A DNA stretch of 9,096 nt from positions 1-9,096 of the forward strand of contig JAGCRI010000033.1 in assembly GCA_017964755.1 (NCBI GenBank), read 5' to 3'. This stretch comes from Bacteroidales bacterium. GTDB lineage: Bacteria; Bacteroidota; Bacteroidia; Bacteroidales; WCHB1-69. A model generated the notes under the pieces. The model was not told the origin of the DNA. It saw nothing but the letters and a program-made list of their open reading frames with translations, and searched no databases. The position numbers and the translations under genes were made by a program. Positions 4,273-9,096 of the stretch are shown here, piece after piece; the first letter of the stretch is position 1; each line of letters begins with the position of its first letter.

Positions 4273-4713
4273 ATGACAAGGGACTACAACGCGCCACGGC
4301 ATTCAAGCGACCATCCCATTGCCGTAGCCAGAATGAAGAAAGGGCTGACACAACGGCAGCTCGCAGACATTATCGGGGAAACACAGACAAAGGTCTCCCT
4401 ATGGGAGCGTGGGAAATTCTTCCCGCCGATGTCTGCAATAATGAAAATCGCAAAGGCGCTGGACGTGGATTGGACACAGCTCGCCGAATGGCAGCCTGAA
4501 AAGCAGCGTTCAAGCATTGCTGTTTACCGGCGCAAGAAAGGAATGACGCAAGGCGAGCTTGCGGAAGCGCTCGGGGTTTCGCAGACGTATATCTCCTATT
4601 GCGAGTGCGGAGTACGTGAACCCGATATAAACGTGCTTCTGAAAATGGCTGAAATTCTCGACACGGATATACAAAGTCTTATGTATGCGCCGCCAGACGC
4701 GGAGAAAGGATAA
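4273..4713 (+). CDS. Regulator with two tandem XRE helix-turn-helix domains, 146 aa
   Basis: ATG at 4273 follows AAGGTG at six bases; an in-frame GTG at 4246 has no RBS. The protein holds two successive Cro/C1-type (XRE) domains. HTH 1 is about 16-72 ('MKKGLTQRQLADIIGETQTK', then 'VSLWERGKFFPP'). HTH 2 is about 82-138 ('RKKGMTQGELAEALGVSQTY', then 'ISYCECGVREPD'). They are joined by a linker of about ten residues ('WQPEKQRSS'). Each half shows the T-Q-x-x-L-A core and the recognition helix. In repeat 2 the usual W/Y-E-x-G becomes 'YCECGVREP'. Phage repressors usually have one HTH plus a dimerisation or cleavage domain; here the second HTH replaces it, so one chain could mimic a dimer. It probably controls phage genes such as its own operon or the convergent late operon. 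Targets are unknown. Confidence 0.9.
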   Translation: MTRDYNAPRHSSDHPIAVARMKKGLTQRQLADIIGETQTKVSLWERGKFFPPMSAIMKIAKALDVDWTQLAEWQPEKQRSSIAVYRRKKGMTQGELAEALGVSQTYISYCECGVREPDINVLLKMAEILDTDIQSLMYAPPDAEKG

Positions 4714-4714
4714 C

Positions 4715-5338
4715 ATGGAAGGTAATTTGCGATACATGATAGCCTGCCCGTGCATGGAAAGCATACCCACCGCGACAGTTGCATCCCTCACAAATATGAA
4801 GCGAGTGGGCGCATTTCGGCATTCATTCCTTGCCAACTCCTTGGTATATGACGCTCGGAACATGCTGGCAGCCGAGGCGTTAGACACAAAAGCGGACAGG
4901 ATTCTTTGGCTCGACAGCGATATGACGTTCTGCCCCGATGTCATGGAACGCATGGCAGCAGACTTAGATGCGGGGCTTGACTTTGTGGCTGGGATATACT
5001 TCCTGCGCAAGACGCCAACCAAACCGTGCATATACAAATCTGTAGAAATCACGAAAGGCGAAGGCCACGCACGCATATATATCGACTACCCGCGCGATAA
5101 GATATTCGAAATCGGTGGCGGTGGCTTCGGCGCGGTAATGATGACCCGCAGGCTATTGAAGGACGTATACGACGCCTATAACCGCCCATTCGACCCCATG
5201 CCCGGGGTACTTGGGGAAGACCTTGCGTTTTGCTGGCGTGCGCAACAGTGCGGATATCGGCTATGGTGTGATTCCCGCATAAAGTTCGGGCATGTCGGCA
5301 CTTTCATACACGACGAAACGCAATACCTTGGACAATAA
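4715..5338 (+). CDS. GT-A type glycosyltransferase, phage-encoded, 207 aa
   Basis: ATG at 4715 is one base past the previous stop and follows GGAGAAAGGA. The N-terminus 'YMIACPCMESIPTATVASL' is the nucleotide-sugar-binding beta-strand region. 'RILWLDSDMTF' (62-72) carries the D-x-D metal/sugar-nucleotide motif (D67, D69). 'EIGGGGFGAVMMTRR' (132-146) is a typical acceptor-side loop. 'GEDLAFCWRAQQCGYRLWCD' (167-186) contains the catalytic-type E-D pair, and H193 in 'FGHVG' completes the metal site seen in GT-A families. The length is near minimal for a single GT-A domain, with no membrane segment. It probably transfers a sugar to phage DNA, a phage structural protein or host envelope; sequence does not decide. 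It is the last gene before the convergent terminator and sits beside the regulator, like an accessory 'moron' pair. Confidence 0.9.
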   Translation: MEGNLRYMIACPCMESIPTATVASLTNMKRVGAFRHSFLANSLVYDARNMLAAEALDTKADRILWLDSDMTFCPDVMERMAADLDAGLDFVAGIYFLRKTPTKPCIYKSVEITKGEGHARIYIDYPRDKIFEIGGGGFGAVMMTRRLLKDVYDAYNRPFDPMPGVLGEDLAFCWRAQQCGYRLWCDSRIKFGHVGTFIHDETQYLGQ

Positions 5339-5343
5339 AAAAA

Positions 5344-5374
5344 GTCCCGCGCAGGCGTAAGCCCACGCGGGATT
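5344..5374. terminator. Bidirectional intrinsic terminator between convergent operons
   Basis: TCCCGCG (5345-5351) pairs with CGCGGGA (5366-5372). An inner GGC/GCC stem (5354-5356 / 5361-5363) has a GTAA loop, separated by a CA/CA internal mismatch. On the minus strand the hairpin is followed by a run of seven T (complement of 5337-5343), a textbook terminator for the late operon. On the plus strand ATTATTGTTT follows, a weaker U-tract for the glycosyltransferase gene. The minus-strand stop codon at 5373-5375 abuts the stem. Confidence 0.9.
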
Positions 5375-5600
5375 ATTGTTTCAGGTGCTTGAACAGCTTG
5401 TGCTCGGCGGCATATACGATTTTCTGGACGCCCTTGGGTGACATTTCTTCAATATCGGCAATGCGTTCATATGTCATCCCATCCACTAATTTATAGTGAA
5501 GTATGCGCCTATGCCGTTCGTCGTGAATCCATTCTTCGATTGCCGCGTCTATCACGCTGTTTGGAAATTCGTCATATATGTTTAGACGTGTATTCTTCAT
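5373..5600 (-). CDS. Sigma-70 region-4-like DNA-binding protein, 75 aa
   Basis: Last gene of the minus-strand block. The preferred start is the ATG at 5600, five bases after GGTGA. An in-frame GTG at 5648 that overlaps the preceding stop would add 16 residues (91 aa), but that extension is encoded by the hairpin at 5620-5639. The protein opens with a short helix ('SVIDAAIEEWIHDERHRRI', 15-33). It is followed by 'LVDGMTYERIADIEEMSPKG' (38-57) and 'VQKIVYAAEHKLFKHL', the helix-turn-helix of sigma region 4 or related ECF-sigma C-termini. Region 2 is absent, so it cannot be a full sigma factor. Such orphan region-4 proteins may act as activators or anti-sigma-like modulators of host RNA polymerase. 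Its place at the end of the late operon is common for small phage HTH proteins. Confidence 0.8.
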   Translation of the reverse strand: MKNTRLNIYDEFPNSVIDAAIEEWIHDERHRRILHYKLVDGMTYERIADIEEMSPKGVQKIVYAAEHKLFKHLKQ

Positions 5601-5619
5601 TCCATTCACCAATGATAAA

Positions 5620-5639
5620 GCCCCGGCAGAAGCCGGGGC
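5620..5639 (-). terminator. GC-rich hairpin with short T-run, terminator or attenuator
   Basis: A perfect 8-bp stem (GCCCCGGC / GCCGGGGC) with a four-base loop is followed on the minus strand by TTTATCATT. It lies 19 bases upstream of the preferred start of the sigma-like gene and downstream of the basic peptide. It would end much of the late transcription before the last gene, or act as an attenuator. The T-run is short and interrupted. Confidence 0.6.
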
Positions 5640-5644
5640 CATTG

Positions 5645-5737
5645 TCACCGTTTGCGGCCTTTGCGAACACGCGTTCCTTTTGTCCCCTTGGAACCGCTGC
5701 GCTTAGTCCGCTTCCATGTTGTCTTGCGTACAGTCAC
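5645..5737 (-). CDS. Putative 30-residue highly basic peptide
   Basis: A GTG-initiated frame begins 35 bases inside the end of the membrane-protein gene. Its TGA overlaps a GTG start candidate of the following gene (GTGA). The product starts 'VTVRKTTWKRTKRSGSKG' and continues Gly/Thr/Arg/Lys-rich to 'RVRKGRKR'. It has 14 Lys/Arg, no acidic residue and one Trp. The nearest RBS is only GGCGAAA, which is weak. The composition suits nucleic-acid or membrane binding. Overlap layout and biased composition support coding, but a frame this short could be accidental. I recognise no family. Confidence 0.45.
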   Translation of the reverse strand: MTVRKTTWKRTKRSGSKGTKGTRVRKGRKR

Positions 5738-5999
5738 TTTCGCCAAATATTACACCCCCATTGCCGCCGGTATAATTGGCGATGCCGTCACCTTCGCTAT
5801 CAACGCTTGTCTCGATTGTTTCCCCGCTATAGTCGTACTGATTCCATACATACAGCCACGCAAGGTTACTGGCGAACAAAAGCAGCGCCATAATGATGAT
5901 TGCCCTGACCAGCCGCCGGACAACCCACTGATTGTCAGATATGGCATCCCTATATACCACGTATGGCACAGTAGTCGGTTCTTGATTCATGGTTTCCAT
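5703..5999 (-). CDS. Single-pass membrane protein of the late/lysis region, 98 aa
   Basis: The ATG at 5999 sits seven bases after AAGGAG, a good RBS; a longer in-frame start would run through the palindromic promoter region. Residues 1-28 are hydrophilic ('METMNQEPTTVPYVVYRDAI'). Residues about 30-52 form one strong membrane helix ('IIIMALLLFASNLAWLYVW'). The C-terminus is acidic and Gly/Asn-rich ('ETSVDSEGDGIANYTGGNGG'). Proteins with this head, helix and 'YxGxxG' tail occur next to holins in gut Firmicutes phages, as I recall, but have no proven role. Spanin-like, antiholin or superinfection functions are possible. It has its own promoter candidate in addition to read-through from upstream. 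Confidence 0.8.
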   Translation of the reverse strand: METMNQEPTTVPYVVYRDAISDNQWVVRRLVRAIIIMALLLFASNLAWLYVWNQYDYSGETIETSVDSEGDGIANYTGGNGGVIFGESDCTQDNMEAD

Positions 6000-6010
6000 G
6001 GCTTCGCTCC

Positions 6011-6043
6011 TTAATTGTGATAAGTCTATTATATCACAATTAA
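6011..6043. promoter_or_regulatory. Perfect 12+12 bp inverted repeat, operator candidate
   Basis: TTAATTGTGATA (6011-6022) is mirrored exactly by TATCACAATTAA (6032-6043), with a 9-base spacer. It covers the -10 box and the likely start site of the promoter at 6028-6056 and the stop codon of the holin gene. The AATTGTGA/TCACAATT half-sites look like those of LacI/GalR-family operators but with wider spacing. It could be a repressor site or an RNA hairpin just before the next RBS. There is no T-run, so a terminator is less likely. Confidence 0.75.
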
Positions 6044-6056
6044 GTGGTTTCATCAA
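6028..6056 (-). promoter_or_regulatory. Internal late promoter (TTGATG-17-TATAAT)
   Basis: On the minus strand, TTGATG (complement of 6051-6056) is followed after 17 bases by a perfect TATAAT (complement of 6028-6033). It would drive the membrane-protein gene, the basic peptide and perhaps the sigma-like gene separately from the late operon. The -10 box is embedded in the inverted repeat at 6011-6043. Confidence 0.6.
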
Positions 6057-6357
6057 CCTGTGTTTTCGCCTTATTTATCAGCTCGTACACAGCAGACTCG
6101 ACATCTGCCTTTCCAACGTTGAACCCTTGCGCATTCAGCCAGTTGATAGCATACTTGAACTTTTCTTCGCCATGCCCAGCGCCGTAAATCTGCTCTGCGG
6201 CATATACCGCCGTCTGGACAGCCGTCTTAATAAGCGCTTGCTGTTTCTCGGTCGTGTTGGCTTTCAGCCATGGCACAAGTCTGTAGGTAATAATCGCAGA
6301 CAGCAGCCCGAGCAAAGCAACAATAATCTGGGTCAGGTCAATAGTCATATTAGGCAT
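6040..6357 (-). CDS. Phage holin, LLH family-like, 105 aa
   Basis: The ATG at 6357 follows GGAGG at six bases; a second ATG nine bases later has worse spacing. An N-terminal membrane helix ('TQIIVALLGLLSAIITYRLV', about 9-28) is followed by a helical domain with 'TAVQTAVYAAEQIYGAGHGE' (45-64). Next comes 'KFKYAINWLNAQGFNVGKAD' and an acidic C-terminal helix ('VESAVYELINKAK'). This is the standard layout of LLH-type phage holins, about 100-130 aa. Holins accumulate in the inner membrane and open it at the time of lysis, releasing or activating the endolysin. It lies between a metallophosphoesterase and a small membrane protein in the late operon. No adjacent endolysin is visible. Confidence 0.85.
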   Translation of the reverse strand: MPNMTIDLTQIIVALLGLLSAIITYRLVPWLKANTTEKQQALIKTAVQTAVYAAEQIYGAGHGEEKFKYAINWLNAQGFNVGKADVESAVYELINKAKTQVDETT

Positions 6358-6370
6358 AATACCCCTCCAT

Positions 6371-7162
6371 TCACCACGTAGTTATGATTTTCTTGTTCTT
6401 TTCGCTCATTACCAAATGCAGCTTTTGCGGGTTCGCAACCTCGTGCGGCAACAACATCGAACGGGCTGCATAGCCGCCGTAATTGAGCCAGCTAACGCAG
6501 GAGACAACCGTGTAACTTCGCACACTCACGCAGTTGTTTGTGCTATCCACAACGATTTTTGACGGGTGGGTGACAAACCCTTTATGGACGTGCCCGGTCA
6601 CAAGGCAGTCAACACCCTCTAAAACGCTTCCGCCGAAACGTTCAGAAGAATTGACCGCCGCGCCCGTATAGATGCCGCCAGATTTCCCGTGGGTCACGCA
6701 AAAGATGTAACTTGACACGGCACTGTCATCCCGTTTGCGTTTCCCCAAGGAAATCTTGGCTATTGCCATATTTTCCCGGTATAGGTGTTCTACGTCCAAT
6801 TTGCTGCAAATATCGTATGTGAGGTCACAGTCGGAATCTCTGGCGCTGCGTTGTTCATGGTTGCCGCTGGTTATAATGAGAAGCCGATGCGCAATGGGTT
6901 TCAGATATTCAACCATGCGCCGCTTCGCCTCGCGTGGGCGCAGCACTTCATCGAACGGATTGGCAAACCGAACACCGCGTGTCGAATTGTTGAGCAAGTC
7001 ACCCGCAAGAATCAGGTAGGCGTTCTCCTTCTCAACCCGCTTCAAAAACGCTTGCCATTCCGGTTCACAATGCTCAATCGCACCCAGATGAACATCAGCT
7101 ATCGGGTAAATGTCTATCTCGCCCGGAAAGCTGTGCCGGATTAAATCAAGGTCGTGCAGCAT
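6371..7162 (-). CDS. Calcineurin-like metallophosphoesterase, 263 aa
   Basis: It starts at 7162, five bases after the previous stop, with only a weak AGGTAA RBS, so it may be translated by coupling. All hallmark motifs of the calcineurin-like phosphoesterase fold are present: D-x-H in 'IADVHLGA' (D23, H25), 'LAGDLLNN' (G54, D55), 'GNHE' (100-103), 'VTHG' (H158) and 'GHVH' (190-193). These residues bind the two-metal centre. The length is normal. The family includes protein phosphatases, nucleases and nucleotide phosphodiesterases; the substrate cannot be read here. Members occur in Firmicutes phages between tail and holin genes. Possible roles are DNA or nucleotide cleavage or host-signal degradation. 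It is not a recognised peptidoglycan hydrolase. Confidence 0.9.
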   Translation of the reverse strand: MLHDLDLIRHSFPGEIDIYPIADVHLGAIEHCEPEWQAFLKRVEKENAYLILAGDLLNNSTRGVRFANPFDEVLRPREAKRRMVEYLKPIAHRLLIITSGNHEQRSARDSDCDLTYDICSKLDVEHLYRENMAIAKISLGKRKRDDSAVSSYIFCVTHGKSGGIYTGAAVNSSERFGGSVLEGVDCLVTGHVHKGFVTHPSKIVVDSTNNCVSVRSYTVVSCVSWLNYGGYAARSMLLPHEVANPQKLHLVMSEKNKKIITTW

Positions 7163-7167
7163 AGGCG

Positions 7168-7449
7168 TTACCTGTGTTCAAGGTCTGTCAAACGTCTGTC
7201 TGCCGCCTTCGCCTTTTCCTCCAGCGCTGGGATGCGCTCTGCAAAGGCATTGTGTTTCCGAACCTCGTTGGACAGGTTTTCGATTTCTGTCTTGACCACG
7301 GCGATTTCCTTGTCCAGCTTCGCGTCGCTTAATTCGCTTTGCTTGTCCAGTTTCGCGAACAAATCAGCCGTGGATTTCCTGTTCGTCAGCCACACGCCTA
7401 TCAGCGCCAACCCGCCCGTGATAAGCGCGGTTATCACTGCCTCGCTCAA
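7168..7449 (-). CDS. Membrane-anchored coiled-coil phage protein (XhlA-like position), 93 aa
   Basis: The ATG start is immediately adjacent to the upstream stop. Residues about 4-20 ('AVITALITGGLALIGVWL') form a membrane anchor. The rest is a long charged heptad-rich helix ('LFAKLDKQSELSDAKLDKEI', then 'IENLSNEVRKHNAFAERIPA' and 'LEEKAKAADRRLTDLE'). The order (anchor first, coiled coil last) and the 'EVRxHNxFAxRxPxLEEK' signature are typical of small proteins beside phage lysis genes. They are often labelled haemolysin XhlA-like or holin-associated, although true XhlA has the anchor at its C-terminus. It probably helps lysis timing or tethers a lysis factor to the membrane. Confidence 0.85.
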   Translation of the reverse strand: MSEAVITALITGGLALIGVWLTNRKSTADLFAKLDKQSELSDAKLDKEIAVVKTEIENLSNEVRKHNAFAERIPALEEKAKAADRRLTDLEHR

Positions 7450-7662
7450 TTAAATCACCCCCGCCTTATAGCACTTCCTCGCAATAACCTTTCCTTCCTC
7501 GTCCAGCAAGTCAACACTATGTACGTCAAGTCCGCTAACCCTTGCTGCCGCGCACTTCGTCAAAAACGCAGCCTCCGCGCTGATAGCGTTGTCATAACTC
7601 GCGGGAGTAACCACGGCAGTTGAGCCGCTGGTGGTCTGCATTTCGATAATCACATAATTCAT
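7450..7662 (-). CDS. Small conserved tail-adjacent phage protein, 70 aa
   Basis: The ATG at 7662 lies six bases after a perfect AGGAGGT; the ATG at 7668 directly abuts that sequence and is unlikely. The product starts 'MNYVIIEMQTTSGSTAVVTP', with an alternating beta pattern, then a helix ('AISAEAAFLTKCAAARVSGL') and a beta hairpin 'VDLLDEEGKVIARKCYK'. It looks like a compact alpha/beta fold. Similar small proteins lie directly after tail-fibre genes in gut Firmicutes phages, as I recall, but have no known function. Its upstream neighbour ends three bases before this start. Confidence 0.8.
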   Translation of the reverse strand: MNYVIIEMQTTSGSTAVVTPASYDNAISAEAAFLTKCAAARVSGLDVHSVDLLDEEGKVIARKCYKAGVI

Positions 7663-7664
7663 AA

Positions 7665-7970
7665 TCATACCTCCTGTTCATTGAAATAATTCGGTTCAGG
7701 TTCATTCTCATTGAAATAATCGGGTTGTTCTTGCTCTGGTAGTTCCACAAGATTGTCGTTGAGTAGGAATTTCGATGCCATTTCAAGGTCTGTGTAGTCT
7801 ACATTGATTTCTTCTTTCGGTATCGGTATGTCTGTTTCTGTGTACGTATAGCCCATCGACGGCACGTCCACCGCGTCATAGTAGAGTACGCCCGTCTGGT
7901 CTTGCCGTACCTGCATCCCGGCATCGGAATACGTGCGGATTCTGTCGCCTATCATCTGTGTCTGTATCAT
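7665..7970 (-). CDS. Tail-associated phage protein of unknown function, 101 aa
   Basis: The ATG at 7970 follows GAAGGTG at six bases. The N-terminus 'MIQTQMIGDRIRTYSDAGMQ' has the 'RTYSDAG' phrase found in small proteins after phage tail-fibre genes. 'YYDAVDVPSMGYTYTETDIP' follows, then a helix. The C-terminus is very acidic and repeats 'PDYFNENEP' as 'PNYFNEQEV'. It probably belongs to the host-recognition or tail-tip apparatus because of its place just downstream of the LRR protein. Function is otherwise unknown. Confidence 0.8.
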   Translation of the reverse strand: MIQTQMIGDRIRTYSDAGMQVRQDQTGVLYYDAVDVPSMGYTYTETDIPIPKEEINVDYTDLEMASKFLLNDNLVELPEQEQPDYFNENEPEPNYFNEQEV

Positions 7971-7983
7971 TCATATCACCTTC

Positions 7984-9096
7984 TTATTCTTCGATGTAAG
8001 TATATGTATTACTGTCAGGATAATTTGATGCCGTGGTGTAAGCCGTTAAATAGCCAGTTGGGACATAGATTTTGCAGTCGGTAGGAAGGTTGGTAAAAGC
8101 GTCCGAAGCATCGACTGTTGGCGGCGTACTCCCCTTAAAATGGATAGAGCCGAGACCATAGCAGTTTTGAAACGCTTTGGTGGCGATGGAGGTCACGCTG
8201 CTTGGAACCGTAACGCTGGCGAGAGAAAGGCTGCTACTGAACGCACTGCTGCCAATGCTTGTCACGCTGCTTGGAATCGTAACGCTGGCGATAGCGTAGC
8301 AGTAGAAAAACGCACCATTGCTAATGCTTGTTACGCTGCTCGGTATCATTATGCTGGTGAGAGAATAACAACTATAGAACGCACTGCTGCCAATGCTTGT
8401 CACGCTGCTCGGTATCGTTATGTTGGCGAGGGCTGTGCAGTAGTAGAACGCATAGTTGCTAATGCTTGTTACGCTGCTCGGTATCGTCACGCTGGTGAGA
8501 GAATAACAACCATAGAACGCACTGGCTCCAATATTTGTTACGCTGCTCGGTATCGTTATGTTGGCGAGGGCTGTGCAGTAGAAAAACGCACAACTGTCGA
8601 CACTCGTACATCCAGCGCCTATTCGCACAGCCTTTATACAATTTGTATATACTCGGTTTTGATTTGTTATAGAATTTATATAGAGAAGTAAATATGATGA
8701 TGTCCCATAAAAGCCCCAACTATTGCCCGTCGAAGCTGTCACTTTTATCGTATACTTCCCAACCGCAGGATATGTGTGTGGGCCAACTTCTTTCCTCGTA
8801 GTCAGCGAAGTTCCCGTCACAGTTTCCGTGCTGCTCCCGTCGCCCCAGTCAATGCTCACTTCTCCGTTGACTGCCAGCGACATATACGGCGACATTCGGT
8901 TCGGGTCGGTTAACTCCACGTCGATTTCGGTCTTGCCGCTTGTCGTGGTGTACATCTGTCCCCAATCAGCCTTTTTATTCGTGCTGATGTAGGTTTTCGC
9001 GTCAGCTAACGTCCAGTTGCTCGGCATATTCCATCCCTGTGCTGTCAACCCCTCGTGCGTGGGATTCGCAGGCAGCGCGGAAATATCCGCAAATTC
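7984..9096 (-). CDS. BspA-like leucine-rich-repeat tail/surface protein (5' partial)
   Basis: The frame is open to the window edge, so the true start lies beyond 9096; at least 370 residues are visible. The TTG at 9048 is not a convincing start. The visible N-terminus 'EFADISALPANPTHEGLTAQ' then 'WTLADAKTYIS' is a module often preceding phage adhesin domains. A PKD-like beta domain follows, with 'SIDWGDGSST' and 'HTYPAVGKYTIKVTAS' (about 65-106 counted from 9048). Seven BspA/TpLRR-type leucine-rich repeats of 23 residues then occupy 8625-8143, each like 'TIPSSVTSIGSSAFYSCYSL'. After a degenerate eighth unit comes a C-terminal cap 'CKIYVPTGYLTAY'. The protein probably forms the receptor-binding tip or a host surface-binding fibre in a gut phage. 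Repeat number may vary by recombination. Confidence 0.85.
   Translation of the reverse strand, partial: EFADISALPANPTHEGLTAQGWNMPSNWTLADAKTYISTNKKADWGQMYTTTSGKTEIDVELTDPNRMSPYMSLAVNGEVSIDWGDGSSTETVTGTSLTTRKEVGPHTYPAVGKYTIKVTASTGNSWGFYGTSSYLLLYINSITNQNRVYTNCIKAVRIGAGCTSVDSCAFFYCTALANITIPSSVTNIGASAFYGCYSLTSVTIPSSVTSISNYAFYYCTALANITIPSSVTSIGSSAFYSCYSLTSIMIPSSVTSISNGAFFYCYAIASVTIPSSVTSIGSSAFSSSLSLASVTVPSSVTSIATKAFQNCYGLGSIHFKGSTPPTVDASDAFTNLPTDCKIYVPTGYLTAYTTASNYPDSNTYTYIEE
8143..8625 (-). repeat. Seven 69-bp leucine-rich-repeat units with 138-bp super-period
   Basis: Seven in-frame 23-residue units, with no unique spacers between them. Units alternate in type: 'SIGSSAFYSCYSLTSI' and 'SISNYAFYYCTALANI'. 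This shows a 46-residue higher-order period. It explains a long antisense frame on the plus strand that is not a gene. Confidence 0.9.

Noticed and set aside
4510..5076. 188-aa minus-strand frame
   Set aside because: It is antisense to two convincing genes (tandem HTH and glycosyltransferase) and shows no recognisable domain.
6011..6043. Palindrome as an intrinsic terminator of the holin gene
   Set aside because: The stem is A/T-rich with a 9-base loop, and no T-run follows on either strand; an operator or promoter element fits better.
6735..7144. Plus-strand frames of 94 and 119 aa
   Set aside because: Both are antisense to the metallophosphoesterase, whose catalytic motifs are complete.
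8143..8625. CRISPR-like array of regular repeats
   Set aside because: Units are 69 bp, in frame, without unique spacers, and encode leucine-rich repeats.
8140..8691. 183-aa plus-strand frame with repeated Ala/Arg/Tyr motifs
   Set aside because: It is antisense to the leucine-rich repeats; its length and repeats come from the 69-bp periodicity of the real minus-strand gene, and it lacks an RBS.

Overview
The window looks like part of a tailed bacteriophage or prophage genome from a Firmicutes host, probably a gut clostridial-type anaerobe. The evidence is strong AGGAGG-type ribosome-binding sites, many tiny overlapping genes, Cys-rich mini-proteins with the 'KAQEP', 'VDAVPVVRCKDCK' and 'VKWE' phrases I associate with clostridial phages, an LLH-family holin, and a BspA-type leucine-rich-repeat tail or surface protein. 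I see no integrase, att site, tRNA gene or CRISPR array, so free phage versus prophage is open.

Two gene blocks converge on a hairpin terminator near 5344-5374. The left block (about 109-5338, plus strand) starts with a consensus promoter (TTGACA, 17-base spacer, TATAAT), followed by about 230 bases of hairpin-rich leader that does not look coding. After that come 14 small, mostly overlapping genes (376-4212). They include several Cys4 zinc-ribbon mini-proteins, a Lar-type restriction-alleviation protein, a possible DarA_C-like protein and a membrane protein resembling an ECF-transporter S component. After a 60-base gap with a weak promoter candidate come a regulator with two tandem XRE helix-turn-helix domains and a GT-A type glycosyltransferase.

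The right block (9096 down to 5373, minus strand) reads as the end of a late operon. In transcription order it holds an LRR tail or surface protein (5' end outside the window), two small tail-adjacent proteins, a membrane/coiled-coil protein, a calcineurin-like metallophosphoesterase, an LLH holin, a single-pass membrane protein, a probable 30-residue very basic peptide and a sigma-70 region-4-like protein. No endolysin is recognisable here. A perfect 12+12 bp inverted repeat overlaps a promoter-like sequence just downstream of the holin, and a strong hairpin lies just before the sigma-like gene.

The most unusual structure is in the left block. Two small genes (1828-2007 and 2808-2954) are each bounded by identical direct repeats (25 and 19 bp) that sit exactly on ribosome-binding-site/start/stop junctions. 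Collapsing the repeats would give neat overlapping junctions between the flanking genes. This suggests that single-gene cassettes are gained and lost by recombination at translational-coupling junctions. The leader RNA and the palindromic promoter are the next most interesting items. All family assignments come from reading motifs; no search was run.
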